From Thalassotalea sp. (GTDB lineage Bacteria > Pseudomonadota > Gammaproteobacteria > Enterobacterales > Alteromonadaceae): 64,000 nucleotides of DNA. This document shows, piece after piece, positions 52,570 through 61,393 of this stretch; the stretch's first letter is position 1; the number at the start of each line of letters is the position of its first letter. The stretch lies in the NCBI GenBank assembly GCA_029237915.1, contig JAQWHD010000065.1, positions 1 to 64,000 on the forward strand. The letters are read 5' to 3'. The notes under the pieces are model-generated. The model worked only from the letters and a program-made list of their open reading frames with translations. It did not search any database and had not been told where the DNA came from. A program made the translations under genes and the position numbers.

Positions 52570-54321
52570 ATGTTAAAAAAAATTATTGCCGCGCTAACCT
52601 TAGCGTTATTTATCAGTGCTTGTGCACAACAGGCAGAACAAGCAGAACAAAATGCTGATCTAACCTTAGCGCAAATTATTAAAGACCAACAAAGCTATCA
52701 AGACAGCTTAGACCCATTTAATGCTGACAATGAGATCTTGTATTATGACGCATCGCCCGAGGCGTTAGAGCAGCATAATATTAAGGTGACCGAGCTTTAT
52801 ACTCGTTTACAGCAAATCGATAAAGCTCAGTTATCAGAGCAAAACCAGATTAATTTGACGATTTTAAGCTACAAATTTAAAAATACTATCGACTCTTATA
52901 CTAATTTTGACCACTACATCCCGCTTACCGCTGAAGCTGGCTTTCATGCTTACATCACCTATATATCATCAAGTTCATCATTTAAAAATGTTGCGGATTA
53001 TGAAAAGTACTTACAAAGATTAGTGGCATTAAATACCTATTTTGAGCAACAAATTTACTGGTTAAATAAAGGTATTGAATCAGGTATCACCCAACCACAG
53101 GTTGTATTAAAAGGTTTTGAAGATAGTATTAGCGCTTATATTGTCAAAGATGCAACGAAAAGTGATTTCTATGCACCTTTTAATCGTATGCCAAAACATA
53201 TTAGTGACGCAGATAAAGCTTTACTGCAGAGTAAAGCACAACAAATTATCTTAGAAAATATTAACCCTATGTATCAAAATTTTTATGATTACATGGTGGA
53301 CACTTACATTCCAAATGCAAGACAAACGATAGCCGCGAAAGATTTGCCTAATGGCGAAAGTTTTTATCAAAACCGAATCGAGCATTACACAACATTAAAA
53401 ATGACGGCAGCTGAAATCCACGAAATTGGTTTGGCTGAAGTTGCCCGTATCCGCGCTGAAATGGACGACATTATTACGCAAGTTGGTTTTAAAGGTAGCT
53501 TCGCTGAGTTTGTTGAGTTTTTACGTACCGACCCGCAATTTTATGCAACTACGCCAGAGCAACTATTAAAAGAAGCGTCGTATATTGCTAAAAAAATGGA
53601 TGCACAATTACCTAAATTATTTAAAACTCTGCCGCGCACCCCTTATGGTGTAATTGCGGTGCCAGCGAGCATTGCCCCTAAATATACTACTGGCAGATAT
53701 TCAGGCCCAAGTAGAGATGACCAACCAGGTAATTACTGGGTAAACACTTATGCTCTAGACCGCAGACCTTTATATGTACTAGAAGCGCTTACTTTACATG
53801 AGGCTGTTCCCGGTCATCATTTACAAGGCAGTATTGCTAGAGAAATGGAAAATGTACCAGAGTTTAGAAATCAAACCTATATTTCGGCGTTTGGCGAGGG
53901 GTGGGGTTTATACTCTGAGTTCTTAGGAATTGAAGCTGGTTTTTATCAAGACCCATATTCAGACTTTGGCCGATTAACGTATGAAATGTGGCGAGCAGTA
54001 CGTTTGGTTGTTGATACCGGCATGCATACTCAAGGTTGGAGTCGTCAACAAGCGATGGATTTCTTAGCGAATAATTCAGCCTTGTCGTTGCATAATGTGC
54101 AAACTGAAATTGACCGTTATATCTCTTGGCCTGCACAGGCATTATCGTACAAATTGGGTGAGCTAACGATTAAACGTTTGCGTGTTGAGGCCGAAACAGC
54201 TCTTGCTGAAAACTTTGATTTACGTGAATTTCATGATGAAGTACTAAAAAATGGTTCTATTCCATTGTCTTTATTAGAGAAAAAAATCCGTGAATATATA
54301 GAGAGTAAGAAAGTGGTTTAA
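52570..54321 (+). CDS. DUF885 peptidase-like lipoprotein
   Basis: Start chosen at ATG 52570 (583 aa): it has AAAGAG 10-15 bases upstream and begins a lipoprotein signal (ISA-C, Cys18). An earlier in-frame ATG at 52531 would place 13 residues before the signal. The long helical body contains HEAVPGHHLQ (about residue 415), a HExxxxHH-type zinc motif, and later FGEGWGLYSEFLG, the second part of the DUF885 (gluzincin-like) metalloprotein core. Predicted substrate is a peptide or similar; no target known. The c-di-GMP riboswitch transcript downstream would run antisense to its 3' end. Confidence 0.85.
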   Translation: MLKKIIAALTLALFISACAQQAEQAEQNADLTLAQIIKDQQSYQDSLDPFNADNEILYYDASPEALEQHNIKVTELYTRLQQIDKAQLSEQNQINLTILSYKFKNTIDSYTNFDHYIPLTAEAGFHAYITYISSSSSFKNVADYEKYLQRLVALNTYFEQQIYWLNKGIESGITQPQVVLKGFEDSISAYIVKDATKSDFYAPFNRMPKHISDADKALLQSKAQQIILENINPMYQNFYDYMVDTYIPNARQTIAAKDLPNGESFYQNRIEHYTTLKMTAAEIHEIGLAEVARIRAEMDDIITQVGFKGSFAEFVEFLRTDPQFYATTPEQLLKEASYIAKKMDAQLPKLFKTLPRTPYGVIAVPASIAPKYTTGRYSGPSRDDQPGNYWVNTYALDRRPLYVLEALTLHEAVPGHHLQGSIAREMENVPEFRNQTYISAFGEGWGLYSEFLGIEAGFYQDPYSDFGRLTYEMWRAVRLVVDTGMHTQGWSRQQAMDFLANNSALSLHNVQTEIDRYISWPAQALSYKLGELTIKRLRVEAETALAENFDLREFHDEVLKNGSIPLSLLEKKIREYIESKKVV

Positions 54322-54372
54322 GCCATTTATTATTAAATAATTATTAAGCAAGGATGCTGAATAATACTCTTC

Positions 54373-54401
54373 TAGAAATTAGAAATTAGAAATTAGAAAT
54401 T
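54373..54401. repeat. heptanucleotide tandem repeat (TAGAAAT)n
   Basis: Four perfect copies of TAGAAAT plus one base (29 bp), about 50 bp past the DUF885 stop. It is the second seven-base array in the window and also lies just 3' of a gene. Function unknown. Confidence 0.9.
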
Positions 54402-54486
54402 GAGATGAACAACAAGGAAGTAAAGACAAGGCACGCAAAGAAAACAGTCAAACAGAAAAGCTAATAAAGATAAGCCCCCGCTATAT

Positions 54487-54621
54487 CTTAGTCGGCAGTC
54501 CCGCTGTCATTGGTTGTGATTAAATAATCAGTAATAAACCTAATTAAAAACTTAATCGCCACCTTTAGACCGGTAACTTTGCGTCCCTGATTTTCATCAG
54601 GTTTGCCTTGGACGAGCTAAG
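54487..54621 (-). promoter_or_regulatory. cyclic di-GMP-I (GEMM) riboswitch
   Basis: Read on the minus strand, the GEMM-I landmarks come in order: GGCAAACC (54607-54600), a hairpin CUGAU-GAAA-AUCAG with the GAAA tetraloop, GGGACGCAAAG, CCGGUCUAAA, and AGCGGGACUGCCGA, matching the AGCGGGGUUACCGA end of Vibrio Vc2 with compensatory changes. P1 can form from CTTAG (54621-54617) and CTAAG (54491-54487) plus a TCG/CGA extension. The middle helix is longer than usual (GGT..GATTAA with TTAATC..ACC). A promoter lies just upstream on this strand. No same-strand gene follows. Confidence 0.88.
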
Positions 54622-54636
54622 TAAGCTCTACCTGTG

Positions 54637-54664
54637 ATTATAGCCGATACAACCCACCTGTAAA
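54637..54664 (-). promoter_or_regulatory. sigma-70 promoter of the riboswitch RNA
   Basis: On the minus strand TTTACA (54664-54659), a 16-nt spacer and a perfect TATAAT (54642-54637) precede the aptamer by about 15 bases. It indicates that the riboswitch is transcribed from its own promoter, divergent from tesB. Confidence 0.75.
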
Positions 54665-54774
54665 CCTTTTGTAAATAAAAAACCTTGTTGGCAGGAAAAT
54701 ATAACCGTAATTGTCTGTTTAATAGTGACTTTATGTCTTATTATTAAGGTATGTTGAAATAGGAAGATACGACT

Positions 54775-55632
54775 ATGAGCAAGGTTCTTGGCGAGTTATT
54801 GGGTTTATTGAAGCTGGAATTGCTCGATGACAATTTATTTTTAGGGCAAAGCCAAGATTTAGGCTTTCACTCTGTGTTTGGCGGTCAAGTTATAGGGCAA
54901 GCCTTATCTGCAGCAAAACAAACGTTAACGGATGATAGGCAATTACATTCGTTTCATTCTTATTTCTTACGTCCTGGAGATGCTAAAAAACCTATCACTT
55001 ATTTAGTGGAAGTTACTCGTGATGGACGTAGTTTTAGTACTCGCCGTGTACAAGCAATGCAAAATGGCAAAACCATATTTAACTTAATGGCATCTTTTCA
55101 AATTGAAGAACAAGGCTTTGAGCATCAAGATCAAATGCCAGACGTAGCTGGGCCAGATGGCTTAATGAGTATGTTTGATTTACAGCTGCAGCATAAAGAT
55201 AAAATACCTGAGTCTATGCACGATACTATTTTTGCTGAGCGGCCAATAGAATTTAGACCAGTAAAAGAATATGATTGGTTGGATCCACAGAAATCTGAAG
55301 CGAGAAATCAGGTCTGGATGCGCGCTAAAGGTACAATGCCAGATGATTTAGGTATTAATAAATACGTTTTAGGTTATGCCTCTGATTATAATTTTTTACC
55401 AACCGCAGTGCATCCACACGGAAAAAGCATTTGGTCACGAGACTTTCAAATAGCGACAATTGACCATGCTATGTGGTTTCATCGACCATTTAGTTTCAAT
55501 GACTGGTTGTTGTATGACATAGATAGCCCGTCGGCAAGCAGTGGTAGAGGCTTAGTAAGAGGTAAAATATTCAATCGTGCTGGTGAGTTAGTCGCATCAA
55601 CAGTGCAAGAAGGCGTAATTAGGCAATATTAG
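54775..55632 (+). CDS. tesB: acyl-CoA thioesterase II
   Basis: Hydrolyses medium- to long-chain acyl-CoA in the cytoplasm. At 285 aa it matches E. coli TesB (286 aa): two fused hot-dog folds. FGGQVIGQALSAA and HSFHSYFLRPG mark the first; DHAMWFHRPF and the late GRGLVRGKIFNRAGELVAS mark the second, including the Asp and Thr/Gln positions expected of the active site. It has its own AGGAAG Shine-Dalgarno and is divergent from the riboswitch promoter; no regulation by it is expected, since the RNA is on the other strand. Confidence 0.95.
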   Translation: MSKVLGELLGLLKLELLDDNLFLGQSQDLGFHSVFGGQVIGQALSAAKQTLTDDRQLHSFHSYFLRPGDAKKPITYLVEVTRDGRSFSTRRVQAMQNGKTIFNLMASFQIEEQGFEHQDQMPDVAGPDGLMSMFDLQLQHKDKIPESMHDTIFAERPIEFRPVKEYDWLDPQKSEARNQVWMRAKGTMPDDLGINKYVLGYASDYNFLPTAVHPHGKSIWSRDFQIATIDHAMWFHRPFSFNDWLLYDIDSPSASSGRGLVRGKIFNRAGELVASTVQEGVIRQY

Positions 55633-55715
55633 GCGCTGTCTAATTAATCAAATGGGTATAAGTCAGCATAAACTAAGCTTCATTTATGCTGACTCTGTTT
55701 TATCTCATGATGCAA

Positions 55716-56963
55716 TTAAGATAATGATTTCTGCCAATCGTAACCGCTTGGCGTTTGGAAAATTCTTAATTCAAATAAAGGTGCGATAGAGAATAGATGA
55801 TCAAAAATATCCGCTTGAATTCCTTCATAATTTACCCAGTTAGTATCACTACTAAAGAAATATAACTCTAATGGCACACCTATATCAGTAGGTGCAAGTT
55901 GGCGCACCATACAAGTCATGTTGTTATGTACATTAGGGTGATGCTCTAGATAAGCGCCGATGTACGCTCTAAACGTACCTATGTTGGTGAGTCTGCGGCA
56001 ATTTGGATTAGAAGTATTGTTAGTAAGACCTTTTCCCGTATTGTACTGCTCTATTTCAGTATTTTTTGTCGATAAATAATCTTGTAATAATTCGACTTCT
56101 TTGAGCTTACTTATCAACTCATTATCACAAAAATGGATGCTGGCTAAATCAATACTCAAACTGCGCTTTATGCGCCGACCGCCAGAATTCGACATACCAC
56201 GCCAGTTTTTGAATGACTCACTGATCAATGCGTAGGTTGGTACTGTGGTTAAGGTGTTATCAAAATTGCGTATTTTTACCGTATTTAGAGCTATTTCTAC
56301 CACGTCGCCGTCAGCACCGTATTGTGGCATAGAGATCCAATCACCAGGAGCAACCATTTTGTTTGCTGAAATTTGAATACTAGCCACTAAACCTTTAATG
56401 GTGTCTTGAAATACCAATAATAAAACTGCAGTTAATGCACCTAAACCACTGAGTAAGTAGATAGGCGAGCGGTCAATTAATATCGAGATAGCTAATATGG
56501 TTGCCACCATATAAATGGCAAGTTTCAATAACTGCACTGTGGCATTTAACGGTAAGTACCGCTCTTTACTCGATTCTTGAAAAGCTGAGTTTGTTACATT
56601 TAATAAAGAACTCACGCTTCTTGCCACTTGCAATGCCAGTGCTATTTTAGCAAATATAGTTAAGGTATCGGTGATCTTTGGATTATCACTAATAAATACC
56701 GGAATAAAAGCCAATAATAGAATAATCGGTACTAACCAAGCGATACGTCCAAAGACATTATGAGTGATCATTAAGTCATCTAGTTGATTTGAGCTACGCG
56801 TGACAACTTTATGGACTACATTGAGTACTATGTATTTAGCTAAGTAATAACTGATCCAGCAAATTGATAATAAAATAGTTAAGCCAATAGCGGCCGAAAC
56901 TAGTGGGATTAAATCGGCACTTAGGCCATATTCAATGAGCCATGATTGGATTAATTCTGACAT
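55716..56963 (-). CDS. MscS-family mechanosensitive channel, YbdG-like
   Basis: Inner-membrane tension-gated channel, 415 aa, the exact length of E. coli YbdG (MscM). Five predicted helices lie in the first 180 residues; the MscS core follows, with the pore-helix region LLSGLGALTAVLLLVFQDTIKG and the beta domain KMVAPGDWISMPQYGADGDV. The C-terminal part with an insert around residue 300 is that of the YbdG subfamily. Monocistronic, convergent with tesB, divergent from proBA. It protects against osmotic downshock. Confidence 0.85.
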   Translation of the reverse strand: MSELIQSWLIEYGLSADLIPLVSAAIGLTILLSICWISYYLAKYIVLNVVHKVVTRSSNQLDDLMITHNVFGRIAWLVPIILLLAFIPVFISDNPKITDTLTIFAKIALALQVARSVSSLLNVTNSAFQESSKERYLPLNATVQLLKLAIYMVATILAISILIDRSPIYLLSGLGALTAVLLLVFQDTIKGLVASIQISANKMVAPGDWISMPQYGADGDVVEIALNTVKIRNFDNTLTTVPTYALISESFKNWRGMSNSGGRRIKRSLSIDLASIHFCDNELISKLKEVELLQDYLSTKNTEIEQYNTGKGLTNNTSNPNCRRLTNIGTFRAYIGAYLEHHPNVHNNMTCMVRQLAPTDIGVPLELYFFSSDTNWVNYEGIQADIFDHLFSIAPLFELRIFQTPSGYDWQKSLS

Positions 56964-57194
56964 GATTTTTCCGAATAATTACAATATTATTAACAGCATA
57001 GCACTTCTGTTTACGCTGACAAATAGTTGTTCAACTTTATATTTTAACGCCATAGGTTAACTAAATTATACAAAAATGCGAATAAAATCCTTTTTTTGTC
57101 AAAAGACTCTAATTTATTACTAAAAGATAGTTGCAACAGCAGCAATTTTAGGGTTTTCTATAGGTATAGATGTAAATTTTATTTAGGTAGGGTA

Positions 57195-58310
57195 ATGGAT
57201 TTTAAACGTGTGGTTATTAAAGTGGGTAGCGCCTTAGTCGCCCCTGATGGTAAAGGCTGTAGTGGTAAGTACCTCTTGGCTATTGCTCGCTTTATTAGTC
57301 ACTGCCAAGAACAAGGTAAAGAAGTGATTTTAGTCTCTTCTGGCAGTGTTGCTGCAGGTCGTCAATTAATTGCCCATGGTTCGGCTAATCCATCAATTGC
57401 CACTAAACAAGCAATGGCGTCGGTTGGGCAAATGCAAATGATGGCTAATTGGCAGCGTTTTTTTGACTTTCCTTGTTCGCAATTGCTCATTACTCACGGC
57501 GATCTAAAAGACCGTTTACGCTACATCAATATCAAAAACACCTTGCGTATATTACTCGAGAATAAAGTACTGCCAGTAGTAAATGAAAATGACACTGTTG
57601 CGACGGAGGAATTAAAAGTTGGTGATAATGACAACTTAGCGGCGCTAGTCGCTATGGTAAGTGATGCCGACTGTTTAATGATTTTAAGCGATGTTGATGG
57701 TGTTTTCGATAAAGATCCACATAAAAATAGCGATGCTAGACTGTTTTCTGAAATAGATAAAATCGATGATGCCTTATATGCTATGGCTGGTGGAACGAGT
57801 AATCGTATTGCCACTGGTGGTATGAAAACCAAAATTCAAGCTGCGGAGAAGGCATGTGAGCATGGTATTCAAACCTATATTTTAAATGGTAGTAAAAGTG
57901 AAATATTCGAGAGTTTGCTTAAAGGTGAAAATCCAGGAACTAAGTTTATTCCTCAGCAATCACCTTTAAAAGCTAAAAAATACTGGCTTAAGCATACCTT
58001 AAAAAGCCATGGCTCAATTGTTATTGATGAAGGTGCAATTGATGCGGTGGTCAATAAAGGCGCGTCTTTGTTGCCCTCGGGTATTATTGAAATTTATGGT
58101 GATTTTGTAAAAGGTGAATCCGTTAATATTACCGCCAGTTGCGGCACTCGAGTGCTTGCCAAAGGTATTTGCCAATACAGTAGCCAAGACTTAGAAAAAT
58201 TACAGGGTAAAAACAGTAACGATATTGAAAGGATATTAGGTTATTGCCCAAGCAAAGAAATAATACATCGAGATGATTTAGTGCTGATCACTGCAAACGA
58301 TGTAAATTAA
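57195..58310 (+). CDS. proB: glutamate 5-kinase
   Basis: First step of proline synthesis: ATP + glutamate to glutamyl-5-phosphate. The start is ATG 57195 (371 aa, E. coli 367), with TAGGTAGGG just upstream; an in-frame TTG at 57096 would add 33 unconserved residues. N-terminal amino-acid-kinase domain: VVIKVGSALV (ATP loop), SSGSVAAGR, NENDTVATEELKVGDND and GGMKTKIQAA. A PUA domain covers about residues 280-355. It is followed 23 bp later by proA, the normal operon order. Confidence 0.96.
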   Translation: MDFKRVVIKVGSALVAPDGKGCSGKYLLAIARFISHCQEQGKEVILVSSGSVAAGRQLIAHGSANPSIATKQAMASVGQMQMMANWQRFFDFPCSQLLITHGDLKDRLRYINIKNTLRILLENKVLPVVNENDTVATEELKVGDNDNLAALVAMVSDADCLMILSDVDGVFDKDPHKNSDARLFSEIDKIDDALYAMAGGTSNRIATGGMKTKIQAAEKACEHGIQTYILNGSKSEIFESLLKGENPGTKFIPQQSPLKAKKYWLKHTLKSHGSIVIDEGAIDAVVNKGASLLPSGIIEIYGDFVKGESVNITASCGTRVLAKGICQYSSQDLEKLQGKNSNDIERILGYCPSKEIIHRDDLVLITANDVN

Positions 58311-58333
58311 AGAATTAAAAGAGTAATAGTTAA

Positions 58334-59611
58334 ATGAGTAATGAAATTAAACCAAATGATGCCGATTTTGACATCGCCTTATTAGCTAAAAAAGCTCGTA
58401 AAGCATCATTGCAAGCTGCGCAACTTGATACTAATACAAAAAATACGCTGTTGTTGGCAATGGCCGAGAACATTAAAGCCGAACAAGCAAGTATCCTTAG
58501 AGAAAATGCTAAAGACATCAGCGCAGGTGAGGAAAAAGGCTTATCGAGCGCGATGCTTGATAGGTTATTACTAAATCCTGAACGTATTAATGGTATTGCC
58601 AGTGCAATTACTGAAATTGCTAATTTAGCAGACCCTGTAGGTATCGTATCACCAACTAGTAAGCGTCCTAGTGGTATTGAAGTGGCAAAAATGCGTATCC
58701 CTTTAGGGGTTATTGCGATGATCTATGAAGCTCGCCCTAATGTAACTGCTGAAGCTGCCGCGCTATGTTTAAAATCGGGTAATGGCGTTATTTTACGTGG
58801 TGGCTCTGAAGCTCTACATAGTAACTTAGCAATCGCGAAGGTACTACATCAAACGCTAGTCGACTTTAAGCTGTTACCAGAAGTTATTTCTGTGGTTCCA
58901 AATCCTGATAGAAGTGTCATTGAAAAACTATTAACCCTAAACCAAGATATCGATTTAGTTATACCTCGTGGCGGTGAAGGCTTAATTCGCTACGTAAGTG
59001 ACAACTCTCGTATTCCGGTGATCCAACACTTTAAAGGCGTGTGTCATTTATACGTTGATAAATTTGCCGATATAGACAAAGCCGTAGATATTTTAGTTAA
59101 TGGCAAAACCCAGCGTCCTAGTGCCTGTAATTCATTAGAAACAGTATTGGTGCACCAAGATGTGAGTGATGAGTTTTTAACTAAAGCAGCCGTTGCCCTA
59201 GCGCCATTTAAAGTTAAAATTCATGCGTGTACAAACAGTATTGAGTACTTTGAAGGTGCAGAGTTAGCGACAGATACTGATTATGATGCGGAATATTTAG
59301 CGCAAGAAATTGCGGTAAAAGAAGTGTCTAGTTTTGAGACTGCGATTGCTCATATTCAACAATTTAGCTCTGATCATACCGAAGTGATCATTACCCAAGA
59401 TTACAGTCGCTCTAAAGAGTTTGTTCGTCGTATTAATTCATCGGTGGTAATGGTTAATGCATCATCACGTTTCTCTGATGGCGGCGAACTTGGCTTAGGC
59501 TCTGAAATAGGTATTTCAACTAGTAAGCTTCACGCCTATGGCCCGATGGGCTTAGAAGCCTTAACCACCGAAAAATTTGTTGTATTTGGTGAGGGTGAAA
59601 CCCGTTCTTAA
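58334..59611 (+). CDS. proA: gamma-glutamyl phosphate reductase
   Basis: Second step of proline synthesis, NADPH-dependent reduction of glutamyl-5-phosphate to the semialdehyde. 425 aa, normal for the family. Aldehyde-dehydrogenase-like fold with IYEARPNVTAEAAALCLKSG, GGSEALHSN, the catalytic-cysteine segment TQRPSACNSLETVLVH and SSRFSDGGELGLGSEIGIST near the end. In operon with proB (23 bp). Its stop is followed at once by the 25-bp inverted-repeat element shared with ilvC. Confidence 0.96.
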   Translation: MSNEIKPNDADFDIALLAKKARKASLQAAQLDTNTKNTLLLAMAENIKAEQASILRENAKDISAGEEKGLSSAMLDRLLLNPERINGIASAITEIANLADPVGIVSPTSKRPSGIEVAKMRIPLGVIAMIYEARPNVTAEAAALCLKSGNGVILRGGSEALHSNLAIAKVLHQTLVDFKLLPEVISVVPNPDRSVIEKLLTLNQDIDLVIPRGGEGLIRYVSDNSRIPVIQHFKGVCHLYVDKFADIDKAVDILVNGKTQRPSACNSLETVLVHQDVSDEFLTKAAVALAPFKVKIHACTNSIEYFEGAELATDTDYDAEYLAQEIAVKEVSSFETAIAHIQQFSSDHTEVIITQDYSRSKEFVRRINSSVVMVNASSRFSDGGELGLGSEIGISTSKLHAYGPMGLEALTTEKFVVFGEGETRS

Positions 59612-59751
59612 AATCAAGGGGGTCAGATCAACTTGATTTTATTAGAGCACTTGTTGTGTAGTATAAAATATTAAAAAGCCTTAATGTTCACACATTAAGG
59701 CTTGTTGTTTCAGCTCTCAGCAAGTTTCAAGTTGATCTGACCCTCTTGATT
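59612..59751. repeat. 140-bp element bounded by 25-bp inverted repeats between proA and ilvC
   Basis: The left arm (59612-59636) and the right arm (59727-59751) match in 24 of 25 positions as an inverted repeat with core GGTCAGATCAACTTGA. The left arm starts on the base after the proA stop and the right arm enters the ilvC stop codon. A terminator hairpin lies inside. It resembles a small REP/MITE-type element settled between convergent genes, or simply very long arms of a bidirectional terminator. Confidence 0.75.
59671..59703 (-). terminator. terminator of ilvC (probably bidirectional with proBA)
   Basis: AAGCCTTAATG (59676-59686) pairs with CATTAAGGCTT (59693-59703). On the minus strand it is followed by TTTTTAAT; on the plus strand by GTTGTTT. 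Confidence 0.85.
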
Positions 59752-61231
59752 AGCCTGCTTCAACGATGCGCTTCATGTCGGTCATGTAACCGCGAAGTTT
59801 CTTACCAACAACTTCAACACCGTGAGTTTGAATTGCTTCGTTAACTTCAATTAAACGTACGTTATCAACGCCATTTGATGAAGATTTAATGCCTTCGCCT
59901 AATTGCTCTAAGGTTAACTTACTTGCGTAGTCAGCAAGTAATGGTACCGCTGCGTGAGTAAATAAGTAGTTACCGTACTCAGCAGTATCTGAAATTACTA
60001 CGTTCATTTCGTATAACTTGTTACGAGCGATACAGTTAGCAATTAGTGGTGTTTCATGAAGTGACTCATAGTATGCAGACTCTTCAATAATACCGGCTGC
60101 AACCATAGCTTCAAATGCTAATTCAACACCTGCTTTGATCATAGCTACAACGAAAATGCCTTTGTCGTAGTATTCTTGCTCTGTAATTTCAGTATCACAA
60201 TCTGGTGCTTTCTCGAATGTAGATTCAGCAGTTTCAGCACGCCACTTTAATAAGTTTGCGTCATCATTTTTCCAGTCTTCCATCATAGTAGCCGAGAAAC
60301 GACCTTCGATGATGTCATCCATGTGCTTTTCAAATAATGGACGTAAAATTACTTTTAACTCTTCAGACATATCAAACGCTTTAATTTTTGCAGGATTTGA
60401 TAAACGGTCCATCATGTTAGTGATGCCGCCGTGCTTTAAGCCTTCAGTCGTTGTTTCTAAACCGTACTGTAATAATTTACGAGCGTAAGCTGCGTCCATG
60501 CCTTGAGCAAGTAATTGTTTATGGCCTAATACTGCAGCCGTTTGCAACATACCACATAGGATTGTTTGTTCGCCCATTAAGTCAGACTTAACTTCAGCGA
60601 TAAATGAAGATTCTAATACACCAGCACGGTCACCACCCGTTGCTGAAGCATAGGCTTTAGCAATAGCTAAACCATTACCTTGTGGATCGTTTTCAGGGTG
60701 AACTGCGATAAGCGTTGGAACGCCAAAACCACGTTTGTATTCTTCACGTACTTCAGTACCCGGACACTTAGGTGCAACCATAACAACGGTAATGTCTTTA
60801 CGGATTTGCATGCCTTCTTCAACAATGTTGAAACCGTGCGAGTAAGCTAAAGTAGAGCCTTGTTTCATAAGAGGCATTACTGCAGTTACTGCAGAAGTAT
60901 GCTGTTTATCAGGCGTTAAGTTTAATACTAAGTCGGCTTGTGGAATTAAATCAGCGTAGTTACCAACAGTAAAACCGTTTTCAGAAGCCCACTGCCATGA
61001 CTGACGTTTCTCAGCGATTGCTGCGTCACGTAATGCATAAGAAATGTTAAGGCCAGAGTCACGCATGTTTAAGCCTTGGTTTAGGCCTTGAGCACCACAA
61101 CCAACGATAACGATATTCCAACCTTTTAGGAAGTTACAGCCATCGCTGAACTCTTCGCGTTTCATAAAACGACATTTGCCTAATTGGCCTAATTTTTCGC
61201 GTAAACTTAAAGTATTAAAATAATTCGACAT
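59750..61231 (-). CDS. ilvC: ketol-acid reductoisomerase, long (class II) form
   Basis: Converts acetolactate/acetohydroxybutyrate to the dihydroxy acids of valine and isoleucine synthesis, NADPH and Mg-dependent. The start is ATG at 61231 (493 aa, E. coli 491): CGGAGC lies 7-12 bases upstream, and the product begins [14 protein letters not shown] as in relatives. An in-frame ATG seven codons earlier lacks this. N-terminal Rossmann loop [20 protein letters not shown], then the duplicated knotted domain. It is divergent from ilvY, its activator, with candidate operators between them. Confidence 0.96.
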   Translation of the reverse strand: MSNYFNTLSLREKLGQLGKCRFMKREEFSDGCNFLKGWNIVIVGCGAQGLNQGLNMRDSGLNISYALRDAAIAEKRQSWQWASENGFTVGNYADLIPQADLVLNLTPDKQHTSAVTAVMPLMKQGSTLAYSHGFNIVEEGMQIRKDITVVMVAPKCPGTEVREEYKRGFGVPTLIAVHPENDPQGNGLAIAKAYASATGGDRAGVLESSFIAEVKSDLMGEQTILCGMLQTAAVLGHKQLLAQGMDAAYARKLLQYGLETTTEGLKHGGITNMMDRLSNPAKIKAFDMSEELKVILRPLFEKHMDDIIEGRFSATMMEDWKNDDANLLKWRAETAESTFEKAPDCDTEITEQEYYDKGIFVVAMIKAGVELAFEAMVAAGIIEESAYYESLHETPLIANCIARNKLYEMNVVISDTAEYGNYLFTHAAVPLLADYASKLTLEQLGEGIKSSSNGVDNVRLIEVNEAIQTHGVEVVGKKLRGYMTDMKRIVEAG

Positions 61232-61354
61232 GGGAAGCTCCGTTAAATCCATATTTGTTTTGTTGCTAAAGCTCTTTTATGACTTTAGCGATTCATTAAC
61301 TGCAGGTTAACTCATTTATTGTGTTGCTTAAAATGATATATTTGCATTACTATG

Positions 61355-61369
61355 TTGCATATATTGCAA
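61355..61369. promoter_or_regulatory. IlvY operator candidate
   Basis: TTGCATATATTGCAA has perfect TTGCA/TGCAA arms around a 5-bp spacer, the LysR T-N11-A type. Another TTGCAT half-site lies at 61342-61347. The position between ilvC and ilvY fits the tandem operators known from E. coli. Confidence 0.65.
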
Positions 61370-61393
61370 TAACGATCCGAGTTTTAGATATTA

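Larger units (their letters stand above)
54322..54774. other. 453-bp region between the DUF885 gene and tesB
   Basis: It contains the (TAGAAAT)n array at 54373 and the minus-strand promoter and c-di-GMP-I riboswitch (54487-54664). No minus-strand open frame longer than about ten codons follows the riboswitch before the convergent DUF885 gene. The rest is AT-rich, with the tesB Shine-Dalgarno at about 54762-54767. Confidence 0.8.

Noticed and set aside
54487-54774. c-di-GMP riboswitch controlling tesB
   Set aside because: All GEMM landmarks are on the minus strand and its promoter fires away from tesB, so it cannot be in the tesB leader.
57096-57194. TTG start 33 codons upstream for ProB
   Set aside because: The added residues do not resemble glutamate kinase, and ATG 57195 has a clear Shine-Dalgarno and standard length.
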